A stretch of 64,000 bases of DNA from Scortum barcoo (taxonomy: Eukaryota > Chordata > Actinopteri > Centrarchiformes > Terapontidae): contig CM041538.1 of the NCBI GenBank assembly GCA_023238725.1, positions 13,948,880 through 14,012,879 on the forward strand, read 5' to 3'. The notes under the pieces are model-generated. The model saw only the letters and a program-made list of their open reading frames with translations. It was not told the DNA's origin and searched no databases. The position numbers and the translations under genes are program-made. Below are positions 58,001-64,000 of this stretch, one piece after another (positions within the stretch are counted from its first letter, which is position 1; every line of letters starts with the position of its first letter).

Positions 58001-61000
58001 TGTGTGTGTGTTTGTGTCATATAGAGAGTTCTGAAATGGCAGCAAGCCTTGCGTGCTGCTTTGCAACGACAGCCATTGCTTAACAAGCAACGTTTTGCTG
58101 AATAAGACTAAAGCTGGAGACAACTCCACCCTCATTGTACAAACTGTTAATAGGAGCCTTCAGCAAGCAGACAGGTGAAAATTAGTTGATACGTGGGGCC
58201 CACCCCCAAGAAAAACCTTTCAAAACTTACTAACAGTGCAGATAAAGTACACACAGTGTAATTGTACAAACACTACAAATCCAAATGCTTTTTAACTGAT
58301 GTTCCTGCATATTTAACAGAGAGCACGAGTGCATACAAGTTTCTCATAGGTCATGGTGGGGAAAAAGGAGGAGACTGGTAACCTGCTTTTATAACCTCCT
58401 CACAGAGGGTTTCTAGCTGGAATCCTACACCAGCAGGGGAAAATTAGGCAAGACATTCTCATGTGCAACGCTCCTAACAACTGCTGCTGTCAGGGAGTGC
58501 TAACCAGCAAATCTGTAGATAAATGGAGGTTTAGATATCCATGGAAACACCAGACAATATGCACAGGTCTGGTCATGTCACTAGCGGCACAGTCCAAGAC
58601 ACGAATAATCATCAACTAGAGGAGTTGTTAGTGCTGTGTTTGTGCCAAAAAAAAAAAAAAAAAAAAAAAAGAGAGATCTTCCCCATCCGTCTTTGGTTAC
58701 CATTAACGCCAGGCTCAAACTGAGACTGGAGTCATAGTTGTGGGCTGACTCACAGAAGCCTCATCCCGACCATACACACAGGAAATGAGCACACCCGGCA
58801 TATGCGATATTATGTGCTTGCGTCTGGTTCATGACAACACAAGGATTTTACAAATTATTACACATTTACTTTAAACAGCTGGCTGTGCTACAGTATTTTC
58901 CTCTGAAAAAAAACAAACAAACCAACAACTGCACTTTTCCACTTAGTGTCCAAAACCGTAAAACTAACGCATATTTAAAAGAATTTCAGATGCAACCAAT
59001 ATGCAGGAACACCTAAAGCTTCTAAAGCATTTTGGATTTTCTAATTTGGACGTGACTAAAGACATTTGGGCAAGTTCAGAGAGATGCCATTTGGTAACAT
59101 CAAAGAGGGTGTCATTGTAATGTTTGAATTGTCGCTGAATAAGTAACAGTCACCATGCTCCAATGTCCCTGTGTATCTGCTGGACAGGGAGGGAGTGAGA
59201 GAGCAAGTCTGGGCTTGTCTCGGGCATGTGGGCACTCTGCAAATTGCACTGTGTTTAATCAGCAGCGTTGTTTCACATCTCTCTCACTCACACACATACA
59301 CCAGTCAAAAATATATAATAAAAAACTTGCGTGTATGTCACCACCAACAGGTATGTCAAGTACAGTACTGGGTCTCATGGGGGTCAGCCATAGGTGCACA
59401 GAGCACGGTGTGTTCAGGTTTAAACACTGGTGGCGAGCATGAATTGATTTTTACACCAACTCAACAACTCAAGAGACTGGTACTCGCCAGCACACACAAC
59501 CCCGTTTACAATGTGGCATTACTTATTATATAAAGACTTGCTCCCACGTGTCTGAGAGAACAGCAACAGTGAATCCGCCTTAAAAAGAATCTTAAATAGT
59601 AAATTGCCATCTAACTTATCTTAACAGTTTGATGCTTCAACTGAATGAAGACTTATGTCAGACTAGTCAATACCTTTTCCTTTAGCACTACTGCCACCTA
59701 CTGACAACTTCTGGAAGACAGTGTTTGTGTCACACTGTGGTCTTAACATCTCTTGTGTTATCCCTACAATAACAAATGGGACAAACTAACACTCACAAAG
59801 TGCCTCCTTTCTCATTTAGCTTTCAAGTGTACGCTTGTGTTTTTTGCAACATATTGTCAGTCCTATTTTTCTTATGTAAGTCTTTGTGTGTCTTACTGAG
59901 ATCCTCGGCCAGCTGGACCCGGCGACCAGTGATGAGCTGAGTCTTCCTCTCCCCGTCTTCCCCGAAGTCATCCAGTACCTCCTTCACGTTTTTCTCCAAC
60001 CGGCGAACTGAGTGGAAAAATGGAGGTGCAAACCCACATACACACCGTTTAACAGTCAATACTCAATCCAACAACAATGCATCTGATTTTTCTCTAAATG
60101 TTCCCATTGAATTATATGTACAACTCATCATTACAATGGTTGAGAGAGGAAATGTCTATTCTCACAATGGGGAGTTTCATTTTTCTTTCACTTAACTTAT
60201 CGATGACATGGATATCTGGTTATGGATCTTGAGTAAATTACATCACAAAAGGTCAGGCCAGCAGTCATGGTTGACCAGTTGACCCAGTCAAGCATATCTG
60301 GAGAACTTTGACCTATATGTTTTTGTCTGATTGCTAAATTTGATCATCACTCTTTGAAAATGAAACAATACTGTGTCCATTAGTGAGTACCTTGTAAATT
60401 AAAGTGCCATAGTTGCAACAATATAGTCCTTTAGAAAAAGTTAAATTGTAAGTATGACCTAAATATTACCTGTTGGCTCACAAGATAAGCACTGGTACAA
60501 TTTAACCAAAACCTAACTGCATGACAATTACATAATTTAAATTAAGAGGCAATGCAGGGCTGATTAATAGGAGTGGGTAGGTAAAAATAAACAGTAGCAT
60601 CAAGTTTGATATGTCAGCAAAATGTGATTTTGTAAAGTATCCACATTGTCCTCTTTAAAGTCTCCAATCCTTACCCTCAGTGTTGGTAAGCTGCTGTCGG
60701 AGAGTGTTAGCTGTGATGACCAGCATCCTCTGGATCCTCCAGAAAAGCACCACATCATTGCACTCCAACTGGAAAGAAACAATGTAGGCAAACAGCTCAC
60801 ACACTGAACTTAAATTTAGCTGAAAATAAAGTGGAAAAGACAGAGCAATTCTGAATCACCCATCCACTCGTGTTACCTCAGAGTCAACAAAGTGTCTCTG
60901 GTAGTAGTAGAAACCCCTCTTGCAGAGGTTACAGTGGGAAAGCGCATTCTGCAAGAAGTGTCGGCGATACAGCTGATGCCACGTGTCCTTAATCTGATGA

Positions 61001-63198
61001 AGTAAAGAAGTCAGTAAATCAGCAGTTGGCAGATGGAGGGCACATGCACTATATGTGTGCTATAGCTGTTATGATTTTCATTGAAAAATACGGCGCTTAT
61101 GTTTTAACTTAGTAGACCTAGATTATTCAAACTGAAAAAAAATAAATAAATTATTGTAATATTGGATTTTCGTTGTCATCAGTATTGATGATATTAACAT
61201 GTTTCTTGTATAGATGCTCAGAGACACAACAGGTGTTTTAGTCTCACCAGCACGGGGTCAACTTCGACCCCTCGTCCCTCCAGATTCTTCCTGACTGTGG
61301 TGACCTCGTCATTGGCCAAGTAGGCTGTGTGGTCATCGTGCAGCTTCAGTAAGCGCTCCAGCTCATTTTTTGTTTCATTACGAACGTGCTAAAAAAGATA
61401 AAAGAAAACAAAGTGAGTACTGTCTTCATGGTGACAAATGCATGTTTATATGGAGATGATTATTTAATGTGTCATATCACACTTAGACTTAAATTACTGA
61501 ACACAGGGATCCACACTAATGTGACAGCTGGAATCATATCAGTTTAACAAGTGCCTTACAAACTTTTCTCTTTAAAGTCTCTGTGGCGCCTCTAAAAAAG
61601 CAGCACAGTATGCAGGAATTTAGGGAGAACCCTAACTCCGACCTGCTCTGGTGTGCGATTCTTCCAGTTCAGCCACCTCTGCTTCCAGTCTGGACCCACC
61701 ATATCCCTGATTACTGACTCAGCTACAAGAAGAAAAACACAAAAAAAAAACATACAAAAAGAGAATGAAATGTATGTTATATGTTACTTACAGCAGTAGC
61801 CGCTTTTATCCACAGTATTTCACACAACCATCAGATGATATGTCATGAGCACCCATAGAGCATGTCTCCTAAGTTGCCTTTTCCTTGTACAGGTCTGTGA
61901 CTTGTTTAAGGAGTTACCCCAAAATGTGGCATATATGTAAAAAGGTGGCAAAGAAAGGCACCAAACATGGCTGCCACTTTAAGTCATTTTACTCACTGAT
62001 GTGGGATCTCTGTTTTTAACATCTCTGTAAAAACATGACAATAAATCATCTTGTACTGTGTTAGTGCAACTAGCTCTACATATCTGTACCAGACTCTGAA
62101 CATTTTGACAGGTATGTCATCACACTGTTATGACTGGGTGGAGAGTCTAGTGCTGGGTAAGCAACACAGTATGAGGTCAACATGGCTGACGTACTGTCTT
62201 TAAGGCGTGACTGCAGGGTTTCTTCCATGAACTGGATGGCTGCGTCCCACTGGGGCTTGTCTGTGATGGAGCGGTCTTCCAGGGCATTGTGCTGGATCAC
62301 CCTCTGAAACACACAGAACAAAATCACATTATTCACTGAGCTTCAGTGTAATCATAATGCATACTAAGTCCTGCAGATGTGTATTAGTTTGAATCAATAT
62401 TAAAAGATCAGTGTTGTTATATCACACGTTCATGAAATTGTATCCTTGTAAACTGTATCCTTGCAGGCAGGTGAATGGATTTAGTGTGTGTTTACCAGAC
62501 TGTCCATGGCCCTCTCATTCCACTTGTGCCTCTTGATGCTCTCGTCTTTCACAGCCTCCTTCAACTTGTCAAAAATGTCGTCCTGGTCTTTGCCTTTGTA
62601 TTCAGCCATGAAGCGGGCAAACTCTTCCTGCAGCGTCTCCCAGGCAACCTAATGGGAGGCAAAGTATAGTTGGGAGAGAAAAGTCTCGTATTAACATACG
62701 GCCATTGCCTGACTGAATATCTCTTGTATTTCTGCAGTCTGTGGCATCGTACTTGGACCACATACAAGTAGTGAAGAAAAATGAGTATGCTAAAATACTA
62801 AATTATAGAATTTGAATGTCTGTAAAATGCTAAATTATTCAGTAATATCTCCATTTTAGCAACACCATGATTAATTTCTGAAAAATACAACAACAAAAGG
62901 AACAAGTCAATTTTATAATGTATATTTATAAGTTTCCTTTTATCAGCAGAGGATCAAGGAAATAACACCAATATCCCTCTGTTCACACGCTGAATATCAT
63001 AATAATCACTTGTTTAAGACAGTCTGCATTACCTCCAGTGCTTTGTGTGGAAGCTGCTTGTCAGTCCACTGCTTGAGCTTGATGTCCACGGTGGTGTTAA
63101 AGGTACCCGAGTCCATTGTTTGGGCAGCAGGCAGGTAGATGTTCTCAATCACATGGGTGGAAACGCGTTCCCACAGCTTCTTCTGCAAGATGGACTCC
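44020..63198 (-). CDS. opa1: opa1, 3' part: C-terminal 345 residues of mitochondrial dynamin-like GTPase OPA1 (partial)
   Basis: Spliced from nine minus-strand exons: 63198-63033, 62648-62496, 62303-62195, 61722-61643, 61388-61248, 60993-60877, 60768-60675, 60007-59897, 44084-44020. All visible introns are GT-AG and every exon phase fits. The product aligns gap-free to human OPA1 residues 616-960: end of the stalk, the membrane-binding paddle and the C-terminal GED-like helices. OPA1 fuses mitochondrial inner membranes, shapes cristae and is cut by OMA1 and YME1L in its N-terminal part, which is outside the window. Recognisable blocks include TFNTTVDIKLKQWTDKQLP, RVIQHNALEDRSI and [19 protein letters not shown]. 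No frameshift or internal stop was found, so the gene looks functional. The GTPase domain must lie beyond base 64,000. Identification is from remembered family sequence, not a database search. Confidence 0.97.
44262..44450 (-). repeat. Antisense copy of an ATTAATCGA-rich non-autonomous DNA element
   Basis: Segments such as gatcgacagaatattaatca, gcaactactttagtaatgga and gccaaactttctctggtttc match the reverse complement of a common teleost element whose ends contain repeated ATTAATCGATTA. Related copies lie at 19,920-20,215 and 37,190-37,320. The copy is diverged and carries no coding sequence. The hAT-like class is inferred from memory of similar repeats. Confidence 0.5.
45241..45266 (+). repeat. 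Poly(A) run of 26 bases
   Basis: Uninterrupted A26 directly after aaaacagcttt. It could be a retroposed tail or simple slippage; no target-site duplication was identified. Confidence 0.9.
45572..45624 (+). repeat. (AC)26 microsatellite
   Basis: About 53 bases of uninterrupted AC. It explains the low-complexity Cys-Val open frames on the minus strand here. Confidence 0.97.
45783..45800 (+). repeat. Poly(A) run
   Basis: 18 consecutive A residues inside the terminal intron of opa1; on the transcript strand this is poly(U). Confidence 0.9.
45989..46021 (+). repeat. Poly(A) run of 33 bases
   Basis: Uninterrupted A run, the longest in the window; poly(U) on the opa1 transcript strand. Third long A run within 800 bases. 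Confidence 0.95.
46367..46568 (+). repeat. tRNA-derived SINE
   Basis: Begins ggggcagcagtagtctagtg, which holds a tRNA-like A box (tagtctagtggtt at 46,378-46,390), then a degenerate B box (tttgattccc at about 46,426). The body has ggcaacttaaaccc, ccagagtttcacagaactgt, ggttgtactggacagctctt and ends gtcaagtaaaaaaaa. This layout matches tRNA-derived SINEs common in perch-like fish. It is not a working tRNA: the arms do not pair and spacing is wrong. Confidence 0.7.
46590..46810 (+). repeat. Dispersed retroelement fragment
   Basis: Contains attttttattcataaactca, agcaacagaggatggatccc and ctctcccaggacggacagac followed by tgagtgtacagaataaatca. These phrases recur in a LINE/SINE-like family I recall from many teleost genomes. 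It lies directly beside the SINE at 46,367, so the two make a repeat island. Exact family not assigned. Confidence 0.45.
46811..55669 (-). other. opa1 terminal intron, middle part
   Basis: About 8.9 kb of intron without a recognised exon. It holds (GA)n at 48,073-48,096, a candidate regulatory block at 48,130-48,310, several A-rich runs (52,030-52,052; 53,443-53,458; 53,831-53,841) and otherwise AT-rich unique-looking DNA. Open frames of 60-180 codons occur on both strands, but none has a recognisable domain or splice context. Confidence 0.7.
48130..48310. promoter_or_regulatory. Candidate conserved noncoding element in opa1 intron
   Basis: Balanced-composition block with tttaattgacctgtaattag, giving two homeodomain-type cores (TAATTG, TAATTA) nine bases apart, next to gctgagccacaaagcc (SOX/TCF-like ACAAAG). 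It lies directly beside a purine-rich (GA)n segment. Conservation not tested. Confidence 0.25.
55670..56070 (-). repeat. Antisense relic of an L2/Rex-type LINE reverse transcriptase
   Basis: On the minus strand an open stretch reads VGSYKCLGMTVSSSFTW, then KKADKAFLF. This matches the F/YKxLGxxISxxLTWxxxx...KKAxxRLYFLRRL pattern near the end of the RT domain of L2/Rex-like non-LTR elements. On the plus strand gaggcggacagcttcgggat, gaaacctggatgttctgatc and cattccaaggcatttgtagc look like the reverse complement of that region. It is decayed and has no endonuclease domain. Confidence 0.5.
56735..56821 (-). repeat. Probable terminus of a hAT-like non-autonomous DNA transposon
   Basis: Read on the minus strand it begins CAGTGTTTCCCCTAGG (56,821-56,806), a terminal sequence typical of hAT-like elements in fish. 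It is followed by a G run and CpG-rich sequence containing acgtgacgtgaccc and the perfect palindrome CTTGCGCGCAAG (56,744-56,755). The opposite terminus was not found, so this is a fragment or the other end has decayed. Confidence 0.4.
58647..58670 (+). repeat. Poly(A) run of 24 bases
   Basis: Uninterrupted A24 followed by gagaga; poly(U) on the opa1 transcript strand. Confidence 0.92.
59691..59704 (-). promoter_or_regulatory. Candidate CTCF site in opa1 terminal intron
   Basis: Minus-strand TCAGTAGGTGGCAG matches 13 of 14 positions of the CTCF core consensus CCASYAGRKGGCRS. It lies about 190 bases downstream of the penultimate opa1 exon. About one such near match is expected by chance on both strands of a window this size, so it is only a lead. 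Confidence 0.3.
59897..60007 (-). CDS. opa1: opa1 penultimate coding exon (human residues 903-939, GED-like helix)
   Basis: 111 bp. Acceptor ends ccactcag; donor is gtaaga. It is entered in phase 1 and left in phase 1. It encodes [20 protein letters not shown] then [17 protein letters not shown]. Human has [36 protein letters not shown]. This amphipathic helix is part of the C-terminal GTPase-effector-like region. The donor opens a 15.8-kb intron. Confidence 0.96.
60008..60674 (-). other. opa1 intron (667 bp)
   Basis: AT-rich intron between the exons for residues 872-902 and 903-939; GT-AG ends; nothing else recognised. The two introns preceding it in the transcript are 108 bp and 254 bp. 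Confidence 0.9.
60675..60768 (-). CDS. opa1: opa1 coding exon (human residues 872-902)
   Basis: 94 bp: 31 codons plus one base. Acceptor ends tttccag; donor is gtaagg. It encodes LECNDVVLFWRIQRMLVITA then NTLRQQLTNTE. It differs from human at one position (Val for Ala after RML). The Cys in LEC matches human C874. The last base begins the Val903 codon, which is split across the intron. Confidence 0.96.
60877..60993 (-). CDS. opa1: opa1 coding exon (human residues 833-871, paddle to stalk return)
   Basis: 117 bp, 39 codons, phase 0. Acceptor ends tcatcag; donor is gtaaca. It encodes IKDTWHQLYRRHFLQNALSH followed by CNLCKRGFYYYQRHFVDSE. The CNLC pair matches human C853 and C856. C856 is described, as I recall, as forming a disulfide with C874, which is encoded by the next exon and also conserved. 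Aromatic FYYYQ is unchanged from human. Confidence 0.96.
61248..61388 (-). CDS. opa1: opa1 coding exon (human residues 786-832, paddle)
   Basis: 141 bp, 47 codons, phase 0 at both ends. Acceptor ends tttttag; donor is gtgaga. It encodes [20 protein letters not shown], then TAYLANDEVTTVRKNLEGRG and VEVDPVL. Human has [20 protein letters not shown] at the start, so the first Cys is His and a later Cys is Leu here. Length is identical to human. Confidence 0.95.
61643..61722 (-). CDS. opa1: opa1 coding exon (human residues 759-785, membrane-binding tip of paddle)
   Basis: 80 bp, entered in phase 1. The acceptor ends cttgtag and the donor is gtcgga, a weaker site. It encodes TESVIRDMVGPDWKQRWLNW followed by KNRTPEQ. 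In human OPA1 the matching stretch holds the residues reported to contact cardiolipin membranes: W771, K772, W775, W778, K779 and R781. All six are present here; K773 is Gln and Y777 is Asn. The exon ends at the equivalent of Q785. It is too short to appear as an open reading frame starting with Met. Confidence 0.95.
61723..62194 (-). other. opa1 intron (472 bp)
   Basis: GT-AG intron between the exons ending RLKD and beginning TES. Nothing else recognised. It splits a Thr codon after its first base. Confidence 0.9.
62195..62303 (-). CDS. opa1: opa1 coding exon (human residues 723-758, start of paddle)
   Basis: 109 bp: 36 codons plus one base. The acceptor is tttcag and the donor gtacgt. It encodes RVIQHNALEDRSITDKPQWD, then AAIQFMEETLQSRLKD. 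Human has [25 protein letters not shown], so substitutions are conservative and there are no gaps. The exon enters the paddle region, roughly residues 735-855 in human. Reading through the donor gives a plausible but false extension of the open frame; the phase-1 junction with the next exon (A|CT, Thr) settles the end. Confidence 0.95.
62496..62648 (-). CDS. opa1: opa1 coding exon (human residues 672-722)
   Basis: 153 bp, exactly 51 codons, phase 0 at both ends. Acceptor ends attag before GTTGCCTGG; donor is gtaaac. It encodes VAWETLQEEFARFMAEYKGK, then an acidic DQDDIFDKLKEAVKDESIKR stretch, ending HKWNERAMDSL. The human counterpart has the same length and begins VAWETLQEEFSRFM. It forms a long stalk helix leading into the paddle. 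Confidence 0.96.
62649..63032 (-). other. opa1 intron (384 bp)
   Basis: GT-AG phase-0 intron between KALE and VAWE. AT-rich, with no other feature seen. Confidence 0.9.
63033..63198 (-). CDS. opa1: opa1 coding exon (human residues 616-671, stalk)
   Basis: 166 bp. The acceptor is ctcctcag at 63206-63199 and the donor is gtaatg at 63032-63027. The first base completes a Trp codon split with the upstream exon, which is outside the window. The exon then encodes 55 residues beginning ESILQKKLWERVSTHVIENI and ending HKALE. Human OPA1 has W-EEILQQSLWERV at this place, so phase and sequence agree. This is part of the stalk used for dynamin-type assembly. It ends on a complete codon (phase 0). Confidence 0.96.
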
Positions 63199-64000
63199 CT
63201 GAGGAGAGTAAAAGACATAGAGACTTCTATTAAGTGGAGGACAGAAGATTATGTTTGGACTGACACGTAAGCTGTTGTGATTTTGGTTCTTGGTGTTTTG
63301 ACTTCAATTAACAAGCTGATTTTTTTTTCTGATTTAAGACGGCTCCAACAAGAAAGAGTGTTTGTAACAAAGTTCTTTCCAGGTGTCAAGCTCAGTTAAG
63401 TTAACTGACCCAAAGGGGTAAGAAAACAATGAGTGAAGAAGGATCGTTCTTGGCTGAGCTGCTTTCACCTGTGGTCAGTGCTACTGCAAATGGACTTGAC
63501 TGTAAATTCCAATACAGCTCCAGTCTGATCCTGTTAGCAGCAGCCAGCCTCCATACTCTCACTTCATCTTTCCACGGCAGTGTGGCAACGGAACAAAACC
63601 ATCCCCTGATCCCCTTAGACCAGACCAGTGTTGTGCCTCTCTCATTTATCATCAACACATGCTCATATTTCATTTGGCTCCCCTTTTGTTCAGGCTAGCA
63701 CTCCTCTCTGTCAATAAGCACTATCTCCAATAGTGCAGGCTGGCTGCTGGCTGGCTAACAGGGCCACCCCTGTTCCCGTTCGTGGGCCATTCATCAGAGT
63801 ATTGATCCAAGAGAACTGATGGCACGCACACTGGGGACGGCCAAACACCATGCATGCATCTCATTTAGCAAGGTTTTCCCCATCGGGGGTGAGATATAAC
63901 TATGCATTCATGTACAGATAAATGCAGATAAATGCACATGGAGATAGACCTGCAGTTTGCCCTAAAAATAGCTCATCTCCAGTTGAGTGCTGGAGTGCAA
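63199..64000 (-). other. opa1 intron, continues beyond the window
   Basis: The next upstream exon, expected to end near a split Trp after a TPKH-like sequence, was not found up to base 64,000. An open frame on each strand at 63,401-63,698 shows no similarity to OPA1. The last 250 bases have balanced composition (gggccattcatcagagtatt, gataaatgcagataaatgca) and could be a conserved intronic element. Confidence 0.75.

Larger units (their letters stand above)
56071..59690 (-). other. opa1 terminal intron, 5' part
   Basis: Intron sequence, mostly AT-rich. It holds a CpG-rich element end (56,735-56,821), short CA/TG runs and a poly(A) run (58,647-58,670). No coding exon seen. Confidence 0.7.

Noticed and set aside
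62076..62194. Open frame continuing past RLKD in the opa1 exon
   Set aside because: It reads through the gtacgt donor into intron; the next exon restores the family sequence in phase 1.
63401..63698. Overlapping open frames of about 90 codons on both strands
   Set aside because: No resemblance to the OPA1 region expected upstream and no matching splice sites with correct phase.

Overview
The window is vertebrate nuclear DNA, almost certainly from a ray-finned (perch-like) fish. Introns have GT-AG ends. Microsatellites such as (AC)n, (CTGT)n and (CCAT)n are dense. Many dispersed sequences look like teleost repeat families: RTE and L2/Rex-type LINE relics, tRNA-derived SINEs and non-autonomous DNA elements. 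The only protein I can identify also splices exactly as expected for a vertebrate gene.

Right side (about 43,390-64,000, minus strand): the 3' end of opa1, the mitochondrial inner-membrane dynamin-like GTPase. Nine coding exons were resolved to the base. They join into 345 consecutive residues that align without a gap to residues 616-960 of the 960-residue human OPA1 isoform, as I know it. Eight exons lie within 59,897-63,198. The ninth, with 65 coding bases, sits alone at 44,020-44,084 behind a 15.8-kb intron. The GTPase domain and 5' end lie beyond base 64,000. A short 3'UTR with a polyadenylation signal is proposed near 43,405.

Left side (1 to about 43,390): no protein-coding gene, RNA gene or pseudogene of a host gene was recognised. 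In vertebrates the DNA downstream of OPA1 is a gene desert leading to HES1 (fish her6), rich in conserved regulatory elements. By orientation, her6 would lie to the left of base 1; this is inference. The desert alternates AT-rich DNA, repeat relics and balanced-composition blocks with homeodomain, GATA, SOX/TCF and nuclear-receptor-like sites. These blocks are marked as candidate regulatory elements at low confidence, because only cross-species alignment could show conservation.

No new biological system was found. The most useful leads are the intact membrane-binding paddle residues of Opa1, the isolated terminal exon, a repeat tail abutting the opa1 stop codon, a shared transposon family on both sides of the terminal exon, two candidate CTCF sites, a long homopurine tract and a CpG-rich block at 11.5-11.8 kb.
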